Origin: Ophioderma brevispina
Lineage: Eukaryota > Echinodermata > Ophiuroidea > Amphilepidida > Ophiodermatidae
Assembly: GCA_023653785.1 (NCBI GenBank)
Contig: JAMKCH010088216.1
Span: 1 to 64,000, forward strand
Length of the DNA: 64,000 nt
Direction of reading: 5' to 3'
The notes below the pieces were generated by a model, which searched no databases, was not told where the DNA came from, and saw only the letters and a program-made list of their open reading frames with translations. A program made the position numbers and the translations under genes. This document shows, piece by piece, positions 49,540 through 61,021 of the stretch (position 1 is the stretch's first letter; the number at the start of each line of letters is the position of its first letter).

Positions 49540-49700
49540 CAAAATTCGTCAAAAGACCTATCAGCAAATGTGTACTCAAATTCGTCATTTTGTGCTTGAC
49601 AAACTAATTCTAGTCATTTGATGAGTCTAAAGTCGTCTTTACTTAGTCAATTAATTTGTCATTTGACAAATTAAAATTCATCAGTCATTAATTTGTCATT
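49540..49700. repeat. Clustered TTTGTCA/TGACAAA motifs with a 24 bp near-palindrome
   Basis: At 49651-49674 TTAATTTGTCA and TGACAAATTAA face each other around a two-base centre. Half-copies recur at about 49550, 49585, 49600 and 49690. Confidence 0.6.
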
Positions 49701-49884
49701 TTAAAGTGTATATTTAGAGGTAATGAAAATATTTTGTAATCATGAAAACTAGTTTAAAATATGGGAAGGTTATCTTCCAGCATAGCAAACATATTTCCAG
49801 CATAGAAGTACATTATTATGAATGATAAAACACCTGATTTGCATGACTAATTTTTAATTAGTCAAATAAGATACTTTTTTGACT

Positions 49885-50205
49885 AATTGTTATTCTCAGT
49901 TCGGATATGGTTCTACTAAAGAATGAGTATTTGAAACTGTCTTTCTTTGTGGAATATCTTTGATAAGCTTTGCTATGGTGGTGGCGAGTGGGGCGTAGAA
50001 CCGGCTGTAGGAACTTTTGCGCCGGTATGGCAACCTGACCGGTCCTGATCTTCTGTAGCATCGTAAGGCGAGATGCCTTTCTTCTCGTTTGCAGTGGGTC
50101 CCAGTCGAGACGTTCCAGCATGTTTGTGACGCTATTTCTTGGGTTATAATCCCTGCATGCAAAACGGGCGGTTTGACGTTGTATTTTTTCAAGTTTTGGG
50201 TATTT
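49885..50205 (-). mobile_element. Truncated non-LTR retrotransposon, C-terminal end of ORF2
   Basis: On the minus strand an open frame reads KIQRQTARFACRDYNPRN, MLERLDWDPLQTRRKASRL and KYSFFSRTISE. The pattern QR-AARF..DY..SVT-ML--L-W--L--RR, followed by a YS-FFPRTI-like stretch, is characteristic of the region after the reverse transcriptase domain in LINE ORF2 proteins. It breaks off before the usual W-N-LP motif. The fragment begins about 15 bases past the donor of exon 50221-50388. Confidence 0.85.
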
Positions 50206-50220
50206 TATTAACTTACTTAC

Positions 50221-50388
50221 CAGGTTTTGCTAACAAATATCCCACTACAGCTCCGGAAATTGCAAGCAACAAAACTATAACAATTGTTACTGTGATGATG
50301 CATAACAGACGCCTTGATGTATTCCTAGGTTTATCATTGTCATCAGGCACGTCGTAGATGTTAATCTGGTCGTAAGATTGCGGTTGTA
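50221..50388 (-). CDS. Transmembrane exon of CILP-like gene B
   Basis: A 168-base exon with acceptor CCTTTTTTGCAG and donor GTAAGT. It continues the tail as (V)QPQSYDQINIYDVPDD, NDKPRNTSRR, then the hydrophobic stretch LLCIITVTIVIVLLLAISGA, VVGYLLAKP (about 26 residues). The RR just before the span and the lack of a signal peptide predict a type II orientation, N-terminus inside. YDQI and YDVP are tyrosine motifs of YxxI and YxxP type. The exon ends in phase 1, the phase of the CILP sandwich exon in gene A. Confidence 0.82.
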
Positions 50389-50620
50389 CTGCAAAAAAGG
50401 ATATGAAAAAATCTTAGATCGAGTGGACGATTTAGAGACAAGTAACTAGCGTTTGGCATTTCCCACTTCAAGCAGAGCGATTTTCAGGTGGTTTCTATTG
50501 CTATTAACTTGCCTGTTTTTCGCATGTCTCTTTACATCAATTAATAAACTGCAAACCCATCTATACATTTTCCAATTGCTTTTCAATAGGACATTCACAT
50601 TTTATTATTATCTTGTTTAC
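50389..50620 (-). other. First coding intron of gene B (232 bp)
   Basis: Donor GTAAAC after 50621 and acceptor TTTTTTGCAG before 50388. Nothing notable inside. Confidence 0.75.
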
Positions 50621-50720
50621 CTGAAGGTTTGATAGTCGTTTGATATTCATGATCAGATTCATATGCCGGATTGACGCGGTAGCTCTGATAATCATTGTCT
50701 TTTGCAGATCTTTGTGCCAT
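50621..50720 (-). CDS. First coding exon of CILP-like gene B: tyrosine-rich cytoplasmic tail
   Basis: The ATG (complement of 50718-50720) in context CCAAAAATGG opens 33 codons and one base: MAQRSAKDNDYQSYR, VNPAYESDHEY, QTTIKPS, ending CTTCAG|GTAAAC. The tail is hydrophilic and holds four tyrosines, including NPAY at residues 17-20, an NPxY-type motif known to bind PTB domains and clathrin adaptors. There is no signal peptide, consistent with the internal signal-anchor in the next exon. An untranslated 5' exon could precede it. Confidence 0.75.
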
Positions 50721-51862
50721 TTTTGGCGGACGATTTCAGATGGAAGAAAATGAACACTCTTTTAGCGAACGAAAATTGTGTGTACACACTCCACAAGAAC
50801 TTTGCTTTTATGTGTGGATTCTGCTGCTTAGGCAGCAGATATTACACTATATTTAGTGTACTGTTATCCGTTGATCCGTTAATTGGTTTCTATAGTGTAG
50901 TAGTCGTAATACTAAGGGGGATTCCCCAAGATGTAATGGATGTCTATGAATAACAATAGTTTTATTGAAAATACTGTTTTTTACACCCACACACTTGAAT
51001 TAGGATTGTCACCGCTTCACCTGAATTTGATTTACCCATAATGATAGTAAGTCATACCTATTGCATTAACCCATATGTCACTGCCTGGGCACATAAAATT
51101 AAATATTTTAATAAAAAAGGAAATTACTAACGGTTATTACCAAGCAGGTGAATGATTCGCCCTTTGTATATGCTTGAATAGTTTTTTTTTGCATTTGCAT
51201 AAAAATACTCATTTCATTGCGGGTAATTTCCGTCATGACTACCATACATATCGCACTGTACCTTGGAAACAAACGGCTTTTGTGTAGTATGAACTTTGCG
51301 AAATCACAGGTTCAGAAATTGTATTGCTCAATCGTATAAACGTCTGTGGTAATACTTTTGTCCAAATATCTTTATTTTTCATATTTTATTGTGCACTGAG
51401 TAATAAAGGCCTTATACCGAGTAATCGAGGGCCTCCAAAAGCAAGGGCAACCAAAAATAGCAAGAAACCTCCAAAAGGAGACTTCTAGATTATTCAAAAA
51501 GATCCCATGCATACTTTTCAAGGATATAGAGAGTCGACAAAAATAGTTTGAAAACTTTACTTTCGGTCAACCCCTCCCCCGTTGTATCATGTTTAATCTT
51601 GGTAGACCTTACAATAACCGGGTTACACCCAGTCGAGATTATCATGTTTGAATGATATACATGTATGTGACATGCACATGTGGACTTGCACGTTGCTTTC
51701 TTTTGGTTATCCAGTCTATATAACATCCTTGATTAAATAACCTCCTGCTCGGGCTCTTTTGGGATTCCCAATATGGTCGACAATGGCTTCAAGCACGGAA
51801 CCCAGATCAGTGTTGTAAATGCATACAAAATCCAACATGCCAGTACCCTACATGGTACACTG

Positions 51863-51995
51863 CGAGGGTTTACTGCAAGAAGGCCCCATCTGCAATAGCT
51901 GCCATTTGTCACTTGTGTTCTTACTAAGTGTTATACCTGCCAAATCTAACACGTGGCAGCTATTGCATATGGGGCCTTTTTGCCCTAAACCCTCG
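51863..51995. repeat. Inverted repeat, arms about 42 bp, 49-base spacer
   Basis: The left arm 51863-51904 (CGAGGGTTTA..AAGGCCCCAT.TGCAATAGCTGCCA) and right arm 51954-51995 (TGGCAGCTATTGCA..GGGGCCTTTTTG..AAACCCTCG) are nearly complementary. Confidence 0.88.
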
Positions 51996-53699
51996 ATATA
52001 ACATCCTGGGTTTTAACCCTTTACCCTGACCCGTGCTAGGCAATGTTCTGGGCCTAGCACACCAAGGATTTTAAACTAAAATTTCGCAATGAACGGGATC
52101 ATGAAATTAGAATCTGACGAATAACTTTATAGGGACTACTGATCTCTATACAATACATTGGTTACACAACAATAACTGTATATTAGATAAGTGAAACAAA
52201 CCCGCGGACATCTTGGTTAGCCAAACACAATAGCTTTCTAGTTACACCTGTTTAACAGAAAAGGTTCCCGGGATGCCCGTTTTTAAAGGGACACTCCCAT
52301 TATAATAAGGATGAGCCAGAAGACGATCCCCCGGGACATCCAAAGTAGCCGTATGGAAGGGGGGGTAGCTTAATATTAAGCGAGATAGAGTGTAAAAATG
52401 ATTTACAGGGGGTCAACATTGAAGTGGTCAAATTTTTGTTTAAATGCATACCAATTGTTGGTATGAACACAGTATTTAAAAAGGATAGTTTGCTATCTCA
52501 CAGGGGAGGGCGGGGAAAGAATCCAAATTCAAGACGTCGCCATTGGGTTTAACACGTAAGAGCGAAATATTGACGAAAAAAATTATGAATGTTTTTATGT
52601 TTGTCAAGGAATATTTTCTTATTCCAAAACCGTGGAGTTGAAGAATCAAATACACTGGAAGGGATATTTCTGGATTTGTTTTGTATGAATAACGAACGAT
52701 GCCGAGGTCGTAATGGGTCAGGGAACACCCATGACCGACCCACATCAAGGCACCCAAATTGGTTTGTGGGTTTGCACTTCCAGTATTGCTTGTAATTTCT
52801 TTGTGTTGACATTTTTGGTGGATTTGCTATAATGAATGAGGCTTGTGCCGCCACCGCCGGGGCTATCTTCCGACATATACTATGGAACCATCATTCATAG
52901 TCAAAGGTTTAATTATCTACGGGGTCAGATCTTAAAACAAACCGCTTCAATTTCAGTGGGAAAATGTTCTCATATTGTTTGTGATGTTATCATAATTTAG
53001 TAAAATAATCTGTGGCCTTTGGACAAATTACCATATTCGTAAAAGTATGGGCGTATTCGTAGGTTTATCTACGATGCTTGCAACTCTTATGTACGATCTT
53101 TGGGCTTGTCCCGTATTTTTCAATGCCAACTCATTACTACACGGAGCCAATTAAATAAATCTCAAAAGGCTCCAGCGCTTGCTTTCAAAATAAAGCTGCG
53201 CGTGCGGTCATGACCAGAGTTTGTCAAACTTTTGATTCACTCTTAAAAAGGCTGGAACCTCAGAGATTGCCAATATATTTTGTGTGTTTTTGTAATAATT
53301 AAGAAATAGTCACCTAGAACTAAAGATAGTAACCTCAAATTCAAACTATCCAAAGTTGAATTCGTTGTTGATGGCAGTAAACATTTTATGTACTAGTTTG
53401 CAATGCCATAGGATACTGTGTATAACAAAAATTGCGGATCAACTGAATTTTATAACAAAATTGTGTGATTTTTTCTATACGAAGGACGGACTTTGATTTG
53501 ATTAGTTATGGACAAGCATATGTACCTGTGTTGAATAATGAGGGCGCCCTCCTCGAGAAATCTCCGAGTCAGCCTTATAAAAAACTGGTTTGAACGTATC
53601 TGAACGTTTCAATTTTCTAGAATGTGTTTGGACAGTACTTGTGCTGGCACTAGCGAAGGCCTTTTTACGGTCTTCTTTCTAATTTACCTACGTGTTATT

Positions 53700-53864
53700 C
53701 CTTCGTTCCAAGTCGTAGGTTTGGTTACAGACATTCAACATCCTGGGCCTAGGCTCTTGAATAAGCTTCCCGTTAACATTGGAGAGGTACCTTCCACTAG
53801 TGTCTTTAAGCGGCTCCCTAGAAAACAGGATAAGATTTTCCCCTGCTATAAGAGATACAGACAA
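53700..53864 (+). mobile_element. Non-LTR retrotransposon ORF2, extreme C-terminal remnant
   Basis: The plus-strand frame reads TDIQHPGPRLLNKLPVNIGE, VPSTSVFKRLPRKQDK before a stop at 53865. GPRLWN-LP-NIRE-S-S-FK is the conserved tail of many LINE reverse transcriptases. The same family reappears at 62877-63017. Confidence 0.85.
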
Positions 53865-54305
53865 TGAAGGCCAAATGCAATAATCACCACAAGTTAATTA
53901 TCAACAGTTCATCTTCGTCCCCTTGATGCCAACCTGAATTTCCATAAAGCAATCACGAGGATCCTACTGAGTCCTCAACATGTCTAACGTCGGCTGACAT
54001 GGTGTAAGGGGATTTTAAGCAATGACTGGGATAACATCTTGTTCAATTATGAAAGTCTACTAGAAACTACTTTGAAAAAAATTGTATTGTATGTCCATAA
54101 ATGGGAAGGAATTACAAAAGAGCAAAAGAACATTTGCTCATAACATGGAAACGCACCATTCGAATGAACTTAAATTTTTGAAAAAAACATTTTCTCAAGA
54201 ATATGTTGTGAACCATAAACAAAAATGAAGGTGGATTACGAAATGTATCTTTAACTACGAAACTCTAAATTGGTTAAGTTCTGTGTGTATGTGTGGTTTC
54301 CTGGA

Positions 54306-54336
54306 GTATATAACACAACTTCGTGTTGTGTTATAC
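54306..54336. repeat. Short hairpin near the PAN gene start
   Basis: GTATATAACACAAC and GTTGTGTTATAC pair around a short loop, about 320 bases upstream of the PAN gene ATG. It may be structural noise. Confidence 0.6.
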
Positions 54337-54369
54337 TTCAAACGACTTCCCTTAGTAAATCATGTCCCG

Positions 54370-54423
<54 letters not shown>

Positions 54424-54429
54424 CTCTCT
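54370..54429. repeat. CT microsatellite
   Basis: About 60 bases of nearly pure CT dinucleotides with two interruptions. Confidence 0.97.
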
Positions 54430-54652
54430 CGCTATTTCGTGATCAATAAACACGGACAGTACCACCGTGCAAATATAATTCATCTCTGTCAGTATAGTTA
54501 TGCTTTATATATGTTCTATTTCATTGATTCGTAGGTATTTGTTTCAAAAGCAATATCACCTATCCATAGTTGGCCAGACGATATCTAAACGATATAGATA
54601 CAACGTCTTTTTTGAGAATTTCATAACGGCGATATTCGAATAAGTAGATACA

Positions 54653-54990
54653 ATGTTAAAACAAATTAATGTCGCTATATATTTCATATTGATGAGCCAT
54701 GTATGTTTCTTGGCACACTCCCACCCTTCATTGACTGTAAAGAAGTTTGTTCGAAGATACTCGAATGATTATACCACACATCCGACGACAGAGACTGAAG
54801 CCAGAAGTATTCAAGAATGTGCCGCCCGGTGTCTAACCAAAGCAAACGGCTGTGTTTCATTTCAGTTTTGCAACGATTTGAAAATATGTAGTTTGTTTAA
54901 GGGCGATTCCTTAGAGGACGCTATTAACTGGCCTGTTCATGAAGAATGGTGCATATTACAAAACGTCTTACGAACATCTATGATATTTAA
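54653..54990 (+). CDS. First coding exon of a secreted PAN/Apple-domain protein
   Basis: The ATG at 54653 opens a signal peptide, MLKQINVAIYFILMSHVCFL-AHSHP. A PAN/Apple domain with six cysteines follows: SIQECAARCLTKANGCVSF, QFCNDLKICSLF and EEWC. PAN domains bind proteins or carbohydrates in secreted and surface proteins. The frame closes at a TAA (54992-54994), but TTTAA|GTAAAC at 54990 is a plausible donor and further domain exons follow, so I place the exon end there. If it is not spliced, this is a 113-residue secreted single-PAN protein. A donor phase of 2 versus the phase 1 favoured by exon 62578-62692 leaves the junction uncertain. Confidence 0.75.
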
Positions 54991-56518
54991 GTAAACGTCG
55001 TGATTTAATTTTTGTTTACTACGTTATTTTAACAAGGGTTGGTCCTTGATTGCAAAAATGCCTTCCATGTAGATTTTCAGTATTTTTCAAAAATTACAAA
55101 ACATAAAAATATTTTTTTCAATTTTTAATACAAATTTTTTATTTTTTTTATTTTTTTTCAAATAATGTTAAATTGAGCAATTGACGACTTCTTTGCAGAC
55201 AAACCTATGAATTCCAATTGTGGTTGAAATTGAAAATGGGGAAATCGTATAGGGGATGGACACACAGGAATTTGGTGATTATTTGGAAAATAATCATTGG
55301 GTTTTTAACTTTGGCATTGCTTTGGTCTTTTTACCCTTGGATTAACAACCTTTACCAATTAGGGCCTATTCCGAGTTTTTAAGACCTCAATGTGGTTAAC
55401 AGCATTTAACCAGAAAATAAGGTGCTAAAGGAAACTTGTTAGAAAGTGATAATATGGTTTTCATTTATTGTTAATGTTGATGAGCGTGGCTAGTAAGATA
55501 GAGATTTCTTGGTAGTTGAAAGTTGCAGAAGTGGCTTATAAAAATCGGGGGGGGGGGAAGGACGCCCGATGTTCGATACTAGAGTTGGGATTTTGGAGGT
55601 TGCCAGGCTCCTGTGGAGCTCTATGGAAAAAATCCCTAAATCGGCATTAATATGCCTGATTGATTCCTCCAAAACCGCTTGATGAACTCATTCAATTTTT
55701 ACCATACGGCAAGAAGACATCATTTAAAGCAATTTTGTTCTGTGAACTTTTAGTTCGTAGAAGAAATTTGGAGAAAAATGCATATGAAAATTCAATTTTC
55801 GCTCCATTTCAAAAATCCCTAGACTGCTGAAATTTAGTCTCATTCTCATGTATATGGTGCCCTACCATGCCTATTGACTCCACGAGGTCCGAGCACGAAC
55901 GTATACAAACGTACACGAGACTACGGCGCTCATGCAACACAACGTATTTGACACACGTATACCAGACGTATTGACAGGATCCGGCTCATATCGCACCACA
56001 TTTTGCTCAACTTCCTTTCCAAGACCTGATTTGTCATAGTTGATCGCGTTTTATAGTGAAGTTAACTTATAATATTCGTTTTATGGGTGTGACCTTTTGC
56101 AGTAAACCGTTTTCGCACAGTTATGACAGAAAAATGACAGTATCATGAGCCTTTAACACCACAGAATCTATATACATGTTTACTGGGCATTTATATAGAG
56201 TGCTAATTTTCAGAGGGATGCCAAATAAATCCGACCTTCCCCCTGACAAAAATCTTGTTAATGATACAGAGGAAACGTACGTATGGGTGGGTTTCCACTT
56301 AATAACGTATTGTTCCTAATTAAACTCCTCGAAAAATTCGCTGGAAATTCGCTCTTTTACATTTAGAGAGCATCAAGAAGAAAAACAAAATTTACATAAT
56401 AAAAACAAACCTCTAGCAGGAGCCGAACAGATCACCTGCTTTGGGTACTGTGGGTTTTCTAGACATCCTACACAAGAGAAGGTTCTCAAATGAACGATTT
56501 TTTTTGGGCAATTTAAAT

Positions 56519-57093
56519 CTTAAGGGACATAATGGCATGAAAAAATTGACAGAAATGAAAATTACCCTTACTGAAATCACTTCCACGATTTTGAAAAAAA
56601 ATAAAAAAAATAAAATCTGTAAAAACAGTAAAAACAGGAAGGGTGGGGGGGGGGGTGGCAGGTTGTGGCAATTTCCTGGAACAAGGTGCTGACTCCAGCT
56701 GCAGCTTTACCAAACTTGAAAAGCCATTTGTCATGAGCTCACAGACCATTGCTATGTATATGGCTACCCGCTAATCCATCTTTCACTTGCCATATCAATA
56801 TCTTACTACAAAGCCTAAAGGTCCAATGCCTGAATCCCGGTTTGAAATGCTTTTGACATTGTGTCGCAAAACTGCAGATACATACTGTAAATTCGGTCAG
56901 GGATGTGAACACCTTGCTTTTCTCTGCTCAGAAATTGCTACAAACCGCCACCTCCCCCCTGGAATCACTTCCTGTTTTTACTGTTTTTACAGAATGTCAA
57001 CATCCATGATGTTTTCAACCTTGGAAGTGATTTCAGTAAGAAGTCCCCTTTGCATTATGTCAATTTTTTTTCCATGCCATTAAGTCCCTTTAA
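56519..57093. mobile_element. Long-TIR MITE (copy 2 of 3)
   Basis: Ends TTAAGGGACATAATGGCATG and CATGCCATTAAGTCCCTTTAA. Inner arms ACTGAAATCACTTCCACG and CTTGGAAGTGATTTCAGTAA, then GTAAAAACAGTAAAAACAGG against CCTGTTTTTACTGTTTTTAC. The interior has a G9 run near 56645. It is related to 11544-12106. Confidence 0.88.
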
Positions 57094-58081
57094 GAGAACG
57101 GTCACAATTCAATTTAAATATATATAAAATCACATATTGATCTACCTAACAAACCGTTATCACCATCTTGATTTGCTTGTGGTTTTTAAGGGAAATTGCT
57201 CGGACAATAGTCCAAAGACTCCGAAAGGGTAACGTGGAATTATTTACTATGTGTCTTTTTGAAAATTTTAATTACATTACCTTACCGCTCTACATGTAGT
57301 AGAGTTAAATGCGTATGAGTAAAATATTTTTACAATCTTAAACACTATTGTTGGTGTGTTCACTTCATAAATTTAATTCTTGCACTCTTTGCCGCGGCAA
57401 AAGGGGAAAAAGTAAATTGTTTACAACCATTTTAGTGGAATTTGGGAGAATTAATCATTCGGGATTGTAATTTTACTCGTGTCTTGTCACTATTACATTT
57501 GCTTGGCATTCAATCTTCTAGAAATTTTTGCCCTTTCTTCAACCCGAAGGTCCAACCGATATCGAACACTACCATGACTTCAGGAATGATTTCGGAAAAC
57601 CCCAAATTAATGTTACGTCCCTAGTCCTAATACCCGGTCACGGCCGTTATGATTATCTGTATATCATTTTTTTCTGAGTGAAACACTAATAAAACTACAA
57701 ACCGTCACTCACATAAGAACAAAAGAAAAGTAAAAAAAACAAAACACAATTTACCACAGCGTCAAGATAAATAAGATAAACGCATTATATTACGCACGTA
57801 CAGACAATAATTAGGAAACATATAAATTCACATGCTTGATTTCGTTGTAGTCCATTCATTTGATTAAACAAATTATTCATTCTGATTCCAGACGTCTGGC
57901 ATTTAAATATGAAAAGATGTACCATGTCCATGCAACAAATTGTGCGATTCATGTCTGTAAATTTCAAATCGTCTGAAATTCTTTTGGACTAACATTTGTC
58001 ATATAAATTTAGACAATTATTTTTTATGTTATTTTATGTATTACGTAAATTATAATACTATATTTTTGTTTATTTATATAG

Positions 58082-58194
58082 ATTCAGTGTGCATAAGTTT
58101 GATTGGTTATCGAATATGGAAAATGGGGAAATTCGGATGATCCAGATGCGGATGCCACATTGGCCGTTCAATGTTACCTGCTTCATCGAGACAG
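58082..58194 (+). CDS. Contactin-associated-like module exon, duplicate 1
   Basis: The acceptor TTTATTTATATAG precedes the exon and ACAG|GTCAGT ends it. Read against its duplicate, the peptide runs EYGNGE--DDPDADA---GP-FNVTCFIET, with the parts in different frames because of indels. The whole exon is also open in one frame (FSVHKFDWLSNMENGE..NVTCFIET). IDPDG followed about 6-10 residues later by F-V-C opens fibrinogen-like and CASPR modules, which favours the frame-shifted reading. Confidence 0.6.
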
Positions 58195-58270
58195 GTCAGT
58201 TACAAAAATCCTTTTATGTGTAGAAGTCCTTCATGGACAGAGCTCCATCATATTTACCCACGCACAGGCT

Positions 58271-60269
58271 CCTCCAGAGGGTGTTTTGACAATCCCATGA
58301 TGCATTCATATGCCTATACCTTATTGTACTAAAAAATATCGTACTTAGGGATAAAAAAGTCCAAAAGTGTTAAGAACCCACGACATTTCATAATCAGCAA
58401 AAAAATCCTAAGTACTACGCTTTAATGGGCTTAAAATGAGCGTTAAAGTCATGATTTTATGTGTTAAGAAAACTGCACTTTTGTAAAATAGTGCGCCCTC
58501 AGATTTTTCAAAATCGATATTTTTGCAGTGGGTGTAAGCTTTCATATACAAAAGCCCTCACCCGGAATGATTAAGACCAAATCATCTCCTTATGGGTAAA
58601 CGAAAGATTTTATAATTTAACGTCGCCGTCGACGTTAAATTCAGCAACGACGAAAAGGGTTTTTAAACACAAGACACGCACGCCGTTTTATGTTTTTCCA
58701 CGCTATGCCCACTGTTTGATCGGTCTATAACCTTGGGTGCTTTTAATTTCATGAGTACAGTCAAAATATTCATGTAATATCCACATTTTTCGTTACATTA
58801 TGGACACTTTAAAGTTGGCCCTACAGATTACTGGATGTCTTTATGCTCTTACTTATGTCCCTATATGTTTTGGGGTATGTGCGTTTTTATGTGGCACATA
58901 ATATCTCTGTTCTTCCAATGGCGTACTAATCACTGTTGCGAATGGCAAAAATACGAAAGGAGAAAGAATGAGAATGAGAAGAGTCGAACGCGCCGATCCG
59001 AGGCAGAGTGCCTTATCGAGGAACGGGGAAAAGGGCACGCGAATGGGGGCACGTGGACGCGAAGGGGGTACAAAAATAATAAACGAGGAGGGGGAGACAG
59101 AACGCAATTGAAGACTTTTCATGTTTTTGTAAAACGTGCCGGCCCGGCTTTAAGAATAGGCTTTTTATGTGATCCTGACCTATTGAGGTGAAATTTCCAA
59201 ACAATGGTCATTGTGGATTGACGCAAACCAAAAACACCCTCTAGCTCCATCATATCCTTATAGGCTGGACCCACTGGTCAAAGCTCTTAGAAAATGTTGG
59301 AATCTGCTCACAAAGATCATACGAATTTTGACCTCAGATATGGTTAGTATATATCTTTGGATAACCCAAAAGGGCTGTTGTTCAAACTTATCTTTCCCCG
59401 GTTGACTGTGGTGGTGCGAAAACCTGAGGGTATTAAAATGCTAACTGAAAAAGTACCTAAGAAAACGGTATTAGGGTAGGCGTATCATATGACATATAAT
59501 CGGAGTTATATGTGTATCATAAGGCGATTATGAATTTGCCCTATATAGAAATATGATGATTTATCTACCTCTTGGCGATAAAATATGCAAAACAAATTTA
59601 AAAAGATAGGCGGAAAATTAGGACAAATATCGAATGATCTTACAAAATAGGGTGCTTATTCTCACAAAATTTAGAATTATTCGAGATTTATCTGTTTTTA
59701 AACGTTTTGGCCTGAGTGGATATTTCGCTTATATTGTGGACATTATGTTTTGTTTATTTATCCCTAAGACCAATCGTCCCAATAATATACGTTTTAATAG
59801 GCTATTTCACATGTTACAACACACGGTGGGGAGTCTAATTGAAATCCCAATTATATTAAACGCATTTAAGATTTTATATTGTTTCCTTTAGCGGGTGCGG
59901 TAACAAAAGGTTGATATATGCCAGATTACTTCAGATTGCAATTATGTCGAATAATTTTGAGATGAAGTGGCACGGATGGGGATATGGAGAAAATTACACG
60001 GTTCACGGATTTGTCCTATCCCCCCCATCCCCACCGAAAAATATCAACATACGGCGAATAGCTAGCGGCAGATTGTCAAATTATTAAGTGTAATGCTGCC
60101 ACACCGATCCAAATCTTCTAAGTTAATTGGCTAAGCGATCTGCATATTATTTGTTTTTAACACACATTATGAGTTGTGCATACAACCATTCAGTTGAGAA
60201 AGTAGTAACAAATGCAACAGGGAAGAAGGATGTCGTTAAAGGATGATAACACAACGATAGTGGTATAAG
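58271..60269. other. Spacer between the two duplicated blocks
   Basis: Contains a small ACGTCG group (58620-58650) and a purine-rich, Arg/Glu-coding stretch at 58940-59110 without a domain. Nothing else was recognised. Confidence 0.45.
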
Positions 60270-61021
60270 AAAATTTGGAGAAACGGCATTTGGAAAAAAA
60301 TTCTAATTTTCGCGCCATTCAAAAATCCCTAGACTGCTGAAATTTAGTCTCATTCTCATGTATATGGTGTTCTACCATGTGTATTGACTCCACGAGGTCC
60401 GAGCACGAACGTATCAAAACGCACACGAGGACTACGCGCTTCGTTGCAAAAACAACGTATACCCGACGTATTGGCAGGATCCGGCATCATATCGACACCC
60501 CATTTTGCTCAACTTCCTTTCCAAGGACAGATGTTGTCATAGTTGATCCGTTTTATAGTGAAGTTAAAAATTATTATGTTCGTTTTAGGGGTGTGACCTT
60601 TTTTCAGTAAACCGTTTTCGCACAGTTATGACGAAAAATGACCGTCTCATGAGCCTTTAAAACACCATAGAATCTATATACATGTTTTACTGGGCATTTA
60701 TATAGGAGGTGTAATTTTCAAGAGGGATGCCAATAAATCCGACCTTCCCCCGAAAAATCTGTTAATGATTTACAGAGGGCAACGGCGGGTGGGTTTCCAC
60801 TTAATAACGTATTGTTCCGAATTAAACTCCTCGAACAATTCGCGGAAATTCGTCTTTTCATTTAGAGAGCATCAAGAAGAAAAAACAAAAATTTACATTA
60901 ATAAATAACAAACCTAGAATAAGCAGGAGTTGAACAGATCACCTGCTTAGGTACTGTGGATTGTTCTAGACATCCTACACAAGAGAAAGGTGCTCAATGA
61001 ACGATTTTTTTGCAATTGAAA

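Larger units (their letters stand above)
47701..49880 (-). other. Intron of gene B, distal part
   Basis: Contains the CGACGT motif cluster (47835-48012) and a TTTGTCA/TGACAAA cluster with a near-perfect palindrome (49540-49700). No gene was recognised in 48013-49539. Confidence 0.45.
34447..50720 (-). other. Gene span: CILP-like gene B (six recognised exons)
   Basis: The transcription order is 50621-50720 (start and cytoplasmic tail), 50221-50388 (transmembrane), 39327-39600 (beta-sandwich, damaged), 37937-38045 and 37033-37184 (split Ig domain), and 34538-36733 (large terminal exon). Intron positions and phases match gene A, so A and B are tandem paralogues in the same direction. The first two exons join in phase 1, the phase in which the sandwich exon of gene A begins, which supports but does not prove one transcript. 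The roughly 10.6 kb intron between transmembrane and sandwich exons is full of repeats and could hide a further exon. Confidence 0.75.
50721..54652. other. Intergenic region between divergent genes
   Basis: Gene B reads left from 50720 and the PAN gene reads right from 54653. The interval holds an inverted repeat (51863-51995), a LINE fragment (53700-53864), a short hairpin (54306-54336) and a CT microsatellite (54370-54429). No promoter elements could be assigned with confidence. Confidence 0.5.
55760..58270. repeat. Duplicated intron-exon block, copy 1 (about 2.5 kb)
   Basis: Matches 60270-62765 in the same orientation from AAATTTGGAGAAA and CCTAGACTGCTGAAATTTAG, through CCACGAGGTCCGAGCACGAA, the MITE, and AATTTTAC.CG..GGAATTCAATCT, to the exon and its donor. 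The offset is about 4.5 kb. The MITE lies at the same point in both copies, so it inserted before the duplication. Confidence 0.92.

Noticed and set aside
58835..59191. 118-codon plus-strand open frame with a hydrophobic start and Arg/Glu-rich middle
   Set aside because: The charged part comes from a purine-rich low-complexity stretch, and no homology is recognisable.
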